Source of the DNA: Chthonomonas sp. UBA1950
Lineage (GTDB): Bacteria > Armatimonadota > Fimbriimonadia > Fimbriimonadales > Fimbriimonadaceae
Length of the DNA stretch: 47,961 nt
Assembly: GCA_002336105.1 (NCBI GenBank)
Contig: DDEQ01000049.1
Coordinates: forward strand, 49,821 to 97,781
Reading direction: 5' to 3'
Shown: in pieces, positions 1-7,975 of the stretch
Position numbering within the stretch: position 1 is the stretch's first letter
How the letters are laid out: every line of letters starts with the position of its first letter
Translations under genes and position numbers: made by a program
The notes under the pieces: model-generated
The model's input: only the letters and a program-made list of their open reading frames with translations
Told to the model about the DNA's origin: nothing
Database searches by the model: none

Positions 1-515
1 CTCGCCTCTTGGCTTGGTGTGTCTTTGGCCTTTCGTGGCCCTGCCGGTTTCTTCGGAGCGACAGGAGTTTTTGCAGACTGCGGATCAGGTTCTTTGCTCT
101 GGTCTGCCTCAACGATCAGTTTGTAGAGCGAGGCTGAACCGTTGGCTGCCCCATCACCGAGTTTGGTGTTCTTTGTAATCCACCTGGCAACATTCGACTT
201 GTCGATTTCTGGCCCAGGCTCAACATCGAGCAGACCTTGAGGGTAAATCGAATGAAGCATTGCCTTGCATGCATCGGCGTAGGTGTCATCGTGCCGCCAC
301 GTGTTTGCCAGCTCTGTTGGCTTGCCTTCTTCTGATATGAGTCCAAGTTGCTTCAACACAGGTACCAGATTCTTCGCCGCTGGGGTCTCTATTTTGAAAA
401 TGGTGCTCAGGTAGCTGGGGTCCACTGTCTTTGGTAGAGTCTTGAGGAACTGCTTCCTAAGCTGCCACCATCGATTCTCAGGAAAGCGGGGGAAAGATTG
501 TTTGTCGTCTGCCAC
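1..515 (-). CDS. DUF5343-like protein, 3' end beyond the window
   Basis: Translating the minus strand from GTG at 515 gives an open frame to the window edge (about 171 codons). The N-terminus has the pattern FPxxP...WWxLRxxF, then SYLSTIFKIETPAAKNLVPV and later LGLISEEGKPTELANTWR. From memory this resembles the DUF5343 family, small proteins often found in defence or mobile regions. The tail before the edge is rich in Lys, Pro and Ala. The GTG shares one base with the TAG of the RhuM gene (TAGTG), and AAGGAGA lies about 11 bases upstream, so it is the third gene of the restriction operon. The molecular function is unknown. The gene is truncated only by the window edge. Confidence 0.62.
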   Translation of the reverse strand, partial: MADDKQSFPRFPENRWWQLRKQFLKTLPKTVDPSYLSTIFKIETPAAKNLVPVLKQLGLISEEGKPTELANTWRHDDTYADACKAMLHSIYPQGLLDVEPGPEIDKSNVARWITKNTKLGDGAANGSASLYKLIVEADQSKEPDPQSAKTPVAPKKPAGPRKAKDTPSQEA

Positions 516-1555
516 TAGTCTGTCGTCTCCTTGTTGTCAGTTGCGTTTCTTGGCTTCCTCGATTTCTCAAGCTGTCTGCCTGCATCGATTGCCCGCTTGA
601 AGTCGGCTTCGACCGCACTTGCACGGTTTGCTTCGATGACTCGCCATTTCTCGAACTCAGCAAGTGCTTTGTGATCTGCATCATCGCGAGAGATAGACCC
701 GGCATGAGTCAAAATCTCTCGCTCAGTGATCCGCAAAAAGTCGTCAAGCTTTGCGATCCAACCTGCCATTGTCATGGGGCGCCGGTTCATCGCCTGTAGC
801 TCAGCGAATTCAAGGTAGATGGTGACAATCCGGTTGAGCGCATCAAGTTCCTCTTGGGTCAGGTAGTTCTTGGCGACTTTCACGTCCCGTGCAATCGGAC
901 GCTCCCCAGGGAAATTGGTCAAGCCAGCGTTGGGCTTGCTTGCATCCGCACGCATGAACTGAACTTCGGCGGCGGTGTGTCCATGAGCCGCCCAGTGCAT
1001 TTTGTTTTGTACGGTGGCAAAGAAGAGTTGGGATACTTCAGCATTCGCGTCATAGTCTTCGCTAAGTGCGTAAATGTCGAGAACCTTACGCCAGAAGACC
1101 TTTTCCGATGATCGGATATCCCGAATTCGTTGGAGAAGTTCCTCAAAGTGGCGGTTTTCGGGGTCCTCTTTGAACCGCCTGTCGTTGAGGACGAAGCCCT
1201 TCACCAGATAGTCGCGAAGCTGTTGAGTAGCCCAGATTCGGAAGCGCGTGCCTACCGCCGATTTAACCCTGTAGCCGACCGAGATAATGACGTCTAGATT
1301 GTAGTGCGTTAGCGATCTTTCCACTGACCGCTCACCCTCTTGACGAACTGTCAAGTAATCCTTGACAGTTGAGGATGGGTCCAACTCCCCTTCCTCGAAG
1401 ACGTTCTTGACGTGAAGGCTGATGTTCTGTTTGGTCGTGGCAAACAGGTCCGCCATCTGTTGCTGAGTGAGCCATACCGTTTCGTCTTCCAGTCGAACGA
1501 TGATTTCAGGGCTACCCTGAGCAGACTCGTAAACCAGAAACTGAGTGTCGTTCAT
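515..1555 (-). CDS. RhuM-family (Virulence_RhuM) protein
   Basis: The 346-aa protein opens with a region of the type VRLEDETVWLTQQQMADLF...NISLHVKNVFEEGEL, followed by SLTHYNLDVIISVGYRVKSAVGTRFRIWATQQLRDYLVKG. This is the hallmark of the RhuM family, named after a Salmonella pathogenicity-island protein of unknown biochemical role. The N-terminus looks like a winged-helix or KilA-N-like DNA-binding segment (inference). Homologues are common next to restriction systems and on genomic islands. Its ATG overlaps the TGA of the upstream restriction gene as ATGA (1552-1555), which indicates translational coupling. Length is normal for the family, with no sign of truncation. Confidence 0.85.
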   Translation of the reverse strand: MNDTQFLVYESAQGSPEIIVRLEDETVWLTQQQMADLFATTKQNISLHVKNVFEEGELDPSSTVKDYLTVRQEGERSVERSLTHYNLDVIISVGYRVKSAVGTRFRIWATQQLRDYLVKGFVLNDRRFKEDPENRHFEELLQRIRDIRSSEKVFWRKVLDIYALSEDYDANAEVSQLFFATVQNKMHWAAHGHTAAEVQFMRADASKPNAGLTNFPGERPIARDVKVAKNYLTQEELDALNRIVTIYLEFAELQAMNRRPMTMAGWIAKLDDFLRITEREILTHAGSISRDDADHKALAEFEKWRVIEANRASAVEADFKRAIDAGRQLEKSRKPRNATDNKETTD

Positions 1556-4500
1556 GCATTCACCCCCTCAGCGACATGTGACCGAATAAGGTTCACAGCA
1601 TCCCACGGGTCACTAATCTCTAGGAAGTCCCATCGTCCAAGTTGTCCGTGGTTATTCACCGCAGGAACCCAAAGCGTCTTGGCGGTCTGTACCTTCGCTT
1701 CCTTCTCTTTCTTCTTCTCACCGGTGACTTCGATGATCAAGTTCAGCACGTCCTCTTCATCCTCCCTGTCGCGAATGATTGCGATGAAGTCCGGCACGTA
1801 GTTCCTTTGCTCACCATCAACGGTGTAGGGGATGGTGAAGCCAAGATTTTGGTTCTTCACGTAGCGAATCACCTCGGGCATGTCTTCCAAGGTTTCGGCA
1901 AGCTTTTGCTCCCACGTGCCGGTATCCGCCACGACATGCGAAACGTGGCACTTGTCGGGTCGGGTTTCAAGCGTCGGCTTTGTAGTGTCGAAGTCCACGT
2001 AGCGAGTCGAACCAAACGTGTCGTAAGGCCGAAGGATCGGCTTGAGCACCCTTTCTGCTTCGCTTGCCTTGACGATAGCGCGATATATCCTGTCGGCGGC
2101 ATTGTGGGCAAGTTGAGTGAAGAGCAATAGCTGTGGGAAGGTGCCGTCTTTGCACGTCACACAAGCATCAAGCCACTCCTTCGAGATTCGCAACAGGTCG
2201 GGGAATCGCCACGATTGCACGTCTTGAACGGTGCCGTCTTTGGCTTCGCCTTCGGGTGGTTCTTGGCGGAAATACTTCTCAAGCGTCAGCTTGGCGAGCA
2301 GGAAAGCGACCTCGTTCAAACGCTTGGCGCGAAGATCGTCAAGCGTATGGAAGCTTGATTCCCCGACGATTGGCGCGTTCTCGGTTTTGGTCGGAACGTC
2401 CTTCGTGCTCAGGCTATAGTGGCAGTCTTCGGTGAACTCTGCTTTCAGACGTTCAGATCGAACTTCGTAGCGGTAGCCGATTAGGCGGGGGAAGGTGATT
2501 TCGCAGGCAATCCGACCTTCAATCGCCCGAACCCTTGTCACGTCAGGACCTGGCTTTGGATCGGTGCCCGAACCAGCACTTGGAATGAAGCTGAATGGCA
2601 CACCGTACACTTCCGCATATTCCGGCTCGAAGTGTCCTTCTTCGTTTGCCGCATAGCTCATGCGACGCAAGCCACGACCGACAACCTGCTCACAAAGAAG
2701 CTGAGTGCCGAAGGCACGAACGCCAAGGATGTGTGTCACGGTGTTCGCGTCCCACCCTTCCGTAAGCATTGACACGCTCACGACGCATCGCACCTGCTCA
2801 CCTAGCTTTCCGGCTTTGCCGACCGTGTTCATGACTTCGCGAAGAATGTCTTCATCCTTCAGGCTGTCCGGGTCACGTCCGGGGAACCGTGCGACGTACT
2901 CTGACTTGAATCGGTCGATTTCGACACTGGCGATCTTCTTGAATTCGGCGGTCATCGCTTCACCGGAATCAAGCTGTTCGGAGTCAATGAGGATGCTGTA
3001 GGGTCGTGCTTTGAACCCTCCGTTTTCTTCGTTGCTGAACAGTGGCAACCCACCCGGCACAACGATCTTTTCACCGTTTGCAAGGGCCTTTTCCCATCCC
3101 GCTATGTAGTCATAGACAAGCTTCGAGACGTTCGTATTCGAGCAAACGACAATAAAGACCGGTGGTGTCTGCCCTTTGCTTCTGGCTTCGCTGTTTGCTT
3201 CCCACCTTCGGAAGCTCTTCTCATAGTTGGCGTACAGGCTCTGTAGCGCACCTTCGAGAGCAGGCGGAAGCTTCGGTTCACCTGACACTGCATCAGTCTT
3301 GCGTCCCTTCTTTGGTAGCCCATCCCGAACCCGTGACCATAGGTCACGATAGGTCGGAACGTCGGCGTCACCGGCATTGTCTTGAACTGGCACACGGGGC
3401 ACCTTGACGATTCCCGCTTCTATTGCGTCGATGAGGGAGAAGTCCGACACGACCCACGGGAAAAGCGTTCCTTCGGGCCATCCCGAACCTCTCAGGAAGA
3501 ATGGTGTCGCAGATAGGTCGTAGATGGCGCGAACACCAAGCTTCTTCTTGACCGCTTCGATGCCACGAAGCCAGATTCGTGCCTGCTCTTCTCGCTTCTT
3601 TGCTTCCTGTCCTTCCTCACCAGTTAGCTTCTCTTCGATTGCGTTTTCTGGCTTTCGTCGGTAGCAGTGATGGGCTTCATCATTGAGGACCACGATGTTC
3701 TTCTTGTTCCCGAACTCACGGCAAACACGTCGGACCATTTCGTCCGGCGTTTCGGTAAAGAGGTTCGTTTCGCCCTGTCCAAGCACGCTCTTGACAAGCT
3801 TCGGTGCATCGACCTTTTCACGCTGCTTGAATGCGTGGTAGTTCGTGACAATGATTTTCGAGCGTCCTAACTGCTCGAAGAGGTCAGACGGCACAAGGTC
3901 AAGTGCACGATAAATCGTGCTTGGGTCGGATGGTAGCAAGACACGAAGCCGGTCACGGATGGTGATGCCCGGTGCAATGACAAGGAAGGAATCTGAGAAC
4001 CGTGCATCTTGTGCGTTTGCGACCTTGTTCAAGACGTGCCATGCGATGAGCATTCCCATGACGGTCGTCTTGCCTGCTCCAGTTGCGAGCTTGCAGGCGA
4101 GACGGTTCAGACCCGGGTTTGACGTGTCGTTGGCTTCAACCAGAGCGTTGTGAAGCCAACCGTCGCCAAACTTCTGAGCAACCTCAGTCAAGTAGATGAC
4201 GGTTTCAGCCGCTTCGACCTGACAGAAGAAGAGTCGTCTCTCCCGATCCGAGTTCGTCCAATGCTCAAGAAGCCGTGCCGTCGTTGTCGTGACACCGGCA
4301 TAGCCACCGGACCGCCATAGGTTGACGCGTTGCCTAATACGGTTGATGAGCGCATTCTCTTCGATCCGCTCTTCAGTCCACTCGGTAGCAGGTAGAAGCT
4401 GTTGACCGCCCTTTCGCTTAGGCTTTGCGATGGGGATAAAGTACGCGCTCGTGCGCCTAGCCTGAACCACGTCGTTCGTGATGCCCGACTTGTCGAACCG

Positions 4501-4566
4501 GAAATGACGCTCAGGTTCATCAAACGGTGAGTTCAAAATCGGGTTTTCGATTACGACGTCAGCCAT
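1552..4566 (-). CDS. Type III restriction enzyme Res-like DEAD/DEAH helicase-nuclease (BPTD_3080-like)
   Basis: This is a 1004-aa SF2 helicase. Walker A ATGAGKT lies at 161-167, the DEAH box (NDEAHH) near 296-299, followed by DLSATPFF and a motif VI-like GRGLRR. The C-terminal end (about 922-955) has NYVPDF...LIIEVTGEKK, a PD-(D/E)XK-like nuclease patch. The canonical ExK Lys is replaced (EVT), with lysines just after it, as I recall for this subfamily. It should translocate on and cut foreign DNA together with a modification subunit. No methyltransferase lies between here and the window edge or upstream within the island segment seen, so the partner must be to the left or absent. It is the first gene of the operon with RhuM and DUF5343. 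Confidence 0.85.
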   Translation of the reverse strand: MADVVIENPILNSPFDEPERHFRFDKSGITNDVVQARRTSAYFIPIAKPKRKGGQQLLPATEWTEERIEENALINRIRQRVNLWRSGGYAGVTTTTARLLEHWTNSDRERRLFFCQVEAAETVIYLTEVAQKFGDGWLHNALVEANDTSNPGLNRLACKLATGAGKTTVMGMLIAWHVLNKVANAQDARFSDSFLVIAPGITIRDRLRVLLPSDPSTIYRALDLVPSDLFEQLGRSKIIVTNYHAFKQREKVDAPKLVKSVLGQGETNLFTETPDEMVRRVCREFGNKKNIVVLNDEAHHCYRRKPENAIEEKLTGEEGQEAKKREEQARIWLRGIEAVKKKLGVRAIYDLSATPFFLRGSGWPEGTLFPWVVSDFSLIDAIEAGIVKVPRVPVQDNAGDADVPTYRDLWSRVRDGLPKKGRKTDAVSGEPKLPPALEGALQSLYANYEKSFRRWEANSEARSKGQTPPVFIVVCSNTNVSKLVYDYIAGWEKALANGEKIVVPGGLPLFSNEENGGFKARPYSILIDSEQLDSGEAMTAEFKKIASVEIDRFKSEYVARFPGRDPDSLKDEDILREVMNTVGKAGKLGEQVRCVVSVSMLTEGWDANTVTHILGVRAFGTQLLCEQVVGRGLRRMSYAANEEGHFEPEYAEVYGVPFSFIPSAGSGTDPKPGPDVTRVRAIEGRIACEITFPRLIGYRYEVRSERLKAEFTEDCHYSLSTKDVPTKTENAPIVGESSFHTLDDLRAKRLNEVAFLLAKLTLEKYFRQEPPEGEAKDGTVQDVQSWRFPDLLRISKEWLDACVTCKDGTFPQLLLFTQLAHNAADRIYRAIVKASEAERVLKPILRPYDTFGSTRYVDFDTTKPTLETRPDKCHVSHVVADTGTWEQKLAETLEDMPEVIRYVKNQNLGFTIPYTVDGEQRNYVPDFIAIIRDREDEEDVLNLIIEVTGEKKKEKEAKVQTAKTLWVPAVNNHGQLGRWDFLEISDPWDAVNLIRSHVAEGVNA

Positions 4567-4663
4567 GCTCTAACCATCTGCAAGAATACTTACATTCAGC
4601 ACGAAAAGCATAGCACGTACTAACAAACTCGTGTAGACAGGCGTGCGGTTGCTGAACAAGCAT

Positions 4664-4681
4664 CGTTTGATTTTTCAAACG
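4664..4681. promoter_or_regulatory. 18-bp palindrome, copy 1 (possible operator)
   Basis: The sequence CGTTTGA-TTTT-TCAAACG has perfect 7-bp arms around a 4-base A/T spacer. It lies about 100 bases upstream of the restriction gene start at 4566, inside a 294-base intergenic stretch (4567-4860). Copy 2 at 4802 is its exact reverse complement. Size and symmetry fit a dimeric XRE-type repressor site, and an XRE gene lies at 6369. Function is inferred. Confidence 0.6.
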
Positions 4682-4801
4682 CCTGAGACTGTCACGTCTG
4701 GGTGCCCCTGGGTATGGCTTGGAATCGATTATAAACGGCTCTGCGAGGCAAGCGCATGAACTCACGCCCGATGGCAAGGGCAGACCTCTTGTTCTATGAT
4801 T

Positions 4802-4819
4802 CGTTTGAAAAATCAAACG
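4802..4819. promoter_or_regulatory. 18-bp palindrome, copy 2 (possible operator)
   Basis: CGTTTGA-AAAA-TCAAACG has perfect 7-bp arms and is identical to the reverse complement of copy 1, 120 bases away. It lies 41 bases after the stop of the zinc-ribbon gene and about 235 bases upstream of the restriction gene. I see no convincing coding sequence between 4567 and 4860; the minus-strand reading frame there has no family likeness. Confidence 0.6.
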
Positions 4820-4860
4820 CTTCGATCACCGCTCAAACCGCAAATCGGTCTCTGCGATTG

Positions 4861-5502
4861 TCAATCAATGCTTTGTGAGCCTTGGTAGACGCGATATGCG
4901 CCAAATAGCACCATCATGAGACCGGGTGCCGCGAGCCAAGTCGCAACAATTGATCCCTTGTCACCGTCTGGAGCACCGATTAACAGTCCAAGGGCAAGGG
5001 GTAGAGAGCCGAACGCAATCAAGGCAATACCATTCTTGCGGCGTTGTTCGGGCCAATATAGGGGCTTGCCGCACTGAGGACAGGCTTTCGCGTCTCCAGC
5101 GAGTTTGTGTCCACAGGCAGGACATGGCTTTAGGTTGGCATTGTTGAGGTCGGAACCACAGTGCTTGCATTTGATTGCAACTGACAGTATCGTCTCACCG
5201 CAAAATGGACACTGCTTCTCATTGCTCAAATGCGTATTGTTGCTGTTGGTCTCTTCCGAACTGGGCGAAGTTGCCGTCATGACTGCAACCTGTGGACGCT
5301 TGCTCTCTTCTATCCACCAGAACTTTTCACGCTGACCGTTCGCCTGACTTCGATTGCGAAGATACTCTTTAGGTGTTTGCCCCTTGACCCAACAGTAGTA
5401 CAGGTTGTCCCTGTCGAAATCGACAAGTTTTTCGCCAGCCCCACGTGCTTCGATTAGGACTTCAAGTTTTTGTGTCCAGTCTGCGAAACTATCTCGGCTC
5501 AT
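4861..5502 (-). CDS. Double zinc-ribbon membrane protein, island cargo
   Basis: The protein has 213 aa. Residues 1-75 form a soluble region that I do not recognise (it contains LYYCWVKGQTPKEYLRN). Two zinc ribbons follow: Cys98, 101, 112, 115 and Cys127, 130, 141, 144. Two membrane helices lie at about 157-176 and 186-205. The ribbons probably sit in the cytoplasm next to the membrane. It is transcribed on the same strand as, and just after, the membrane/coiled-coil gene (34-base gap), so the two are probably co-expressed. Function is unknown; proteins of this shape occur as sensors or adaptors. Its position between copies of the 18-bp palindrome ties it to the island. Confidence 0.7.
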   Translation of the reverse strand: MSRDSFADWTQKLEVLIEARGAGEKLVDFDRDNLYYCWVKGQTPKEYLRNRSQANGQREKFWWIEESKRPQVAVMTATSPSSEETNSNNTHLSNEKQCPFCGETILSVAIKCKHCGSDLNNANLKPCPACGHKLAGDAKACPQCGKPLYWPEQRRKNGIALIAFGSLPLALGLLIGAPDGDKGSIVATWLAAPGLMMVLFGAYRVYQGSQSID

Positions 5503-5535
5503 CTCGTTCTCAGTTTGGCACCCTACGAAACCGTC

Positions 5536-6342
5536 TCACTTCCCCTGTTGATGCATCAAAAGCTGAATGCGTCCGACCCAAGTTACGCAGTCATCTTGGT
5601 TGGTAAATACGATGCTACGGATAGGGTTGCTCATGTAGTCAACCGTCAGCACGATATAGCTTGACCGGACGTGGGCATCAACGTTTGTGGTGGTGTTCAT
5701 CGATCCCAAACCGAGACCTCCAAACGAGACAATTCCTCCGCCCCCGTGCGTTTCGCTAGTTACATCGACGTTATTGCCCGTGTCGATGGCTACGATCTTG
5801 CTTGCCGGTATTGTCTCAGTAGATGTGATTTCCCCTTGACGGGTGACTGTGCCAAGGACGATTGCGTCACTCGGATAGCGAAGGGCTACGAATGCTTCGC
5901 GACCTTCAAGAAGCGACAGATATGTGCACGGTTTTCCCGATTTTCCTAGCTTGGAAATGAGATCGCTAGTCGGGTTCGTTTTCCAACGATCAGCTACGCG
6001 ACGCTCCTCGGCAAGCCGGATGGATTCCTCTTCCTTTTTGGCCTTCTCTTCAGCTTCTTTTGCCGCACTCTCAGCCTCTCGCTGGAGAAACTCCTTGTAC
6101 CTTTGCTCGGCTACGGCACTTGTTCCGGCTCGACTCGCTAACCATCGCTTCTTGATGTTGTAGTGGATGTTGTAGAGCGCACCAGCGATAATCATGAGGC
6201 TCACCAACGCAAGGAGAGCAAGAAATACCCAGAGGATCACCGTGCCTATTGAAGCGGCACCGCCTGAGGTAAGCCACTCCCACACGCCCCTGAATGCTGA
6301 CAAGATCAGCAACACGACTATCAGCGCGAGACATCCTTGCAT
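5536..6342 (-). CDS. Membrane-anchored coiled-coil protein with C-terminal PH-like domain, island cargo
   Basis: The protein has 268 aa, with two hydrophobic helices at about 3-20 and 31-60. An Ala/Glu/Lys-rich coiled coil follows (about 80-115), then a beta-rich C-terminal domain (about 130-265). This domain includes a Gly-rich loop (THGGGGIVSFGGLGLGS) and ends in SIVFTNQDDCVTWVGRIQLLM, which resembles the last helix of a PH-like fold. I do not recognise a named family. It starts 26 bases from the divergent XRE gene, so both may share one control region. It precedes the zinc-ribbon gene and probably forms an operon with it. Confidence 0.65.
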   Translation of the reverse strand: MQGCLALIVVLLILSAFRGVWEWLTSGGAASIGTVILWVFLALLALVSLMIIAGALYNIHYNIKKRWLASRAGTSAVAEQRYKEFLQREAESAAKEAEEKAKKEEESIRLAEERRVADRWKTNPTSDLISKLGKSGKPCTYLSLLEGREAFVALRYPSDAIVLGTVTRQGEITSTETIPASKIVAIDTGNNVDVTSETHGGGGIVSFGGLGLGSMNTTTNVDAHVRSSYIVLTVDYMSNPIRSIVFTNQDDCVTWVGRIQLLMHQQGK

Positions 6343-6368
6343 ACGATTATCGAGTTTTAGTATAGGTC

Positions 6369-6656
6369 ATGGGGCAACGCTCTGTCCAGATGGGCAAGCG
6401 AGTCACGAAATCTGTGCGCAGGGCTGAGTACGACACGCTCATACGCTTGTTGATGGAGTTTCGCGAGAAGAAGGACCTCACACAAAGCGAGGTTGCTCGA
6501 AGACTTGGTATGACCCAGCCAGCGTACTGGGGCATCGAAAATGGTTCGCGACGCGTTGATTTCATCGAACTCATGGACATTTGCAAGGTCCTTGGCATTC
6601 GCGTTGAAGACTTGGCAAAGACACTTCGGGAACGTCATCCTCATTCCTGGCTATAG
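6369..6656 (+). CDS. XRE/HTH_3-family transcriptional regulator
   Basis: The protein has 95 aa. Residues about 24-75 form a helix-turn-helix of the Cro/C1 type: LIRLLMEFREKKDLTQSEVA, then RLGMTQPAYWGIENGSRRVD and an ...IELMDICKVLGI helix. Such proteins bind short palindromes as dimers. It is divergently placed to the membrane protein gene, and a copy of the 18-bp palindrome starts just after its stop codon. Small controllers of this shape regulate restriction systems (C proteins) or mobile elements, so control of the island genes is plausible. There is no toxin partner of the usual HigB or HipA type beside it. Confidence 0.85.
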   Translation: MGQRSVQMGKRVTKSVRRAEYDTLIRLLMEFREKKDLTQSEVARRLGMTQPAYWGIENGSRRVDFIELMDICKVLGIRVEDLAKTLRERHPHSWL

Positions 6657-6657
6657 C

Positions 6658-6675
6658 TGTTTGAAAAATCAAACG
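6658..6675. promoter_or_regulatory. 18-bp palindrome, copy 3
   Basis: TGTTTGA-AAAA-TCAAACG matches copy 2 in the same orientation, with one outer base changed. It begins two bases after the stop of the XRE gene. No gene follows on the right until the PEP-CTERM gene, so here it cannot be explained as a simple upstream operator of a surviving gene. Confidence 0.6.
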
Positions 6676-7090
6676 TGCTATGACTGCTTGCAGGTAATAA
6701 TACGGGCAAGCCTATAGTGGCGACGTTTGCAGTCTATGAGGAGCTACACGGGTTCTGGTCAGTATCCGGGGTGTCCTTGCCACCCGTAGGCACCCGGGGT
6801 GTGCGTTGGAACGTTGGGTTCTATTCTGTGCCCTATCGGTGTCCTCGCATGAGCCACAGCGAGTCCCCCTGATCCCTTGCCGAACCTCGGGAAAAGGGGG
6901 GAATCCATGTAGGTAGTTTTCGGGACGCAGAGGTCGCTGGTTCGAATCCAGTCATCCCGACCACTCTCTTTAATTCCTCAACGGTTCGACGATACGCGTG
7001 GATGTAGCAGGTTTGTACGCTACTGGAGACGAGCAAATTGTAACTGACTCGCGGCAAACGGGCCAGTTGCAACGGTGTCTTAGCGAGAGT
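6676..7090. other. Gene-free right edge of the island
   Basis: No supported coding sequence is seen. The stretch holds two direct copies of CCGGGGTGT (6764 region and about 28 bases further on) and the tRNA-Pro fragment described separately. The minus-strand reading frame across it contains a GFEPATS-type peptide, which is the well-known antisense translation of a tRNA T-arm and not a protein. Confidence 0.6.
6919..6963 (+). pseudogene. 3' half of tRNA-Pro(CGG), likely integration scar
   Basis: From the anticodon loop TTCGGGA (6919-6925) the sequence is a good tRNA 3' half. It has the 3' anticodon stem CGCAG, a five-base variable region, a T-arm (GCTGG, loop TTCGAAT, CCAGT), the acceptor strand CATCCCG, discriminator A and an encoded CCA (6961-6963). 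The 5' side cannot pair: GTAGT stands where CTGCG is needed, and no 5' acceptor CGGGATG precedes it. A 3' half that begins at the anticodon loop is what an integrase leaves at the far end of an island inserted in a tRNA gene. The intact tRNA should then lie left of the window. Confidence 0.75.
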
Positions 7091-7840
7091 TCAGTTTGCG
7101 TTCAGAATCTGGCGACTTCTCGTTCTACGCCTTAGAACCATGCCGATTCCAAACGCCAAAGCTCCAATACTTGCAGGTTCGGGGACGGCGGCGAATCTGA
7201 AGTCGTCGAAGTAAGCAGTGCCCTGACTGCTACTATCTGTCAAATAATCGGAGTAAAGATCAGCGGTCAAAACAGAGTTCATTGGATCGAAGCCTCCAAG
7301 GTTATAGTTGTGTCCGTCAACGATGGCTGAAAGCACATTTTCGCCTGGGTTGTAGTGAAGTTGGAGGGTGATCCAGCGGCTCGATGGGGAAGTGAGCGTT
7401 GCGATTGGTGATGCGCCAAAAGGAGCGCCGTCAGTTACGTAGAGAGATCCGTCATTCGAAATAAAAGCACCTGGGCCGAGTCGTTCGGAACTCTCAAGCT
7501 GAATGCCATAGATTCGATCTGCTGACCCTGTTGGGTCCAAGTAGATACTAACCTCAGCAGTAAACTCCTGTGTTTCTGGCTTATCGAGGTATTTCCAAGC
7601 GTATCCGCCGGGGTAGTCCTCGGTGCTGGTTCCAGACTGCCACCTTAGGCTTTGGTTTCCGGTTCGAGCTGGACCCGAAACAATTCCGAAGTTGTTCGCG
7701 GAAGTTGTCGCCCAACCGTCTTGACCGTCAATCGACCCGACCGAAAAGGTGGGTGCTTCAAAGCTCGTGAATATGGGCGAACAGTAGGCACCGGTCGCTA
7801 GAAGGCTTACAAATGAAACTGACAAAAACTTGATCTGCAT
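7091..7840 (-). CDS. PEP-CTERM sorting domain protein
   Basis: The 249-aa secreted protein has an N-terminal signal peptide (MQIKFLSVSFVSLLATGAYC) and a C-terminal sorting signal: VPEPAS, a hydrophobic helix and then RRRTRSR. This is the tripartite PEP-CTERM tag processed by an exosortase, which is not in this window. The middle resembles a concanavalin-like beta sandwich (phrases such as YIDPTGSADRIYGIQLESS-type strands and VDGHNYNLGGF), suggesting a surface carbohydrate-binding or matrix protein (inference). AGGGGAGA precedes the ATG. It is divergent to the GH13 gene. Confidence 0.85.
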   Translation of the reverse strand: MQIKFLSVSFVSLLATGAYCSPIFTSFEAPTFSVGSIDGQDGWATTSANNFGIVSGPARTGNQSLRWQSGTSTEDYPGGYAWKYLDKPETQEFTAEVSIYLDPTGSADRIYGIQLESSERLGPGAFISNDGSLYVTDGAPFGASPIATLTSPSSRWITLQLHYNPGENVLSAIVDGHNYNLGGFDPMNSVLTADLYSDYLTDSSSQGTAYFDDFRFAAVPEPASIGALAFGIGMVLRRRTRSRQILNAN

Positions 7841-7975
7841 CGATCTCCCCTCTATTTTCTTATCACTTTTCAGGGGTCAACAATTACCAGTTTTTGAAGC
7901 TTGTCGCCACCTAGCCAAATGACTGAATTTCTTGTATTATATGTTAAGTATACGTATTCAGAGGAGAGTGCGAAG

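Noticed and set aside
4559..4816. 85-codon minus-strand reading frame upstream of the restriction gene
   Set aside because: Lacks any family likeness, overlaps the true start of the restriction gene and contains both palindromes; it is regulatory space.
4664..6675. The three palindromes as IS terminal repeats
   Set aside because: No transposase lies between them, and each copy is itself a full palindrome, which fits a repressor site better.
6833..7072. Minus-strand frame with a GFEPATS-type peptide
   Set aside because: That peptide is the antisense translation of a tRNA T-arm, here the tRNA-Pro fragment, a frequent false gene.
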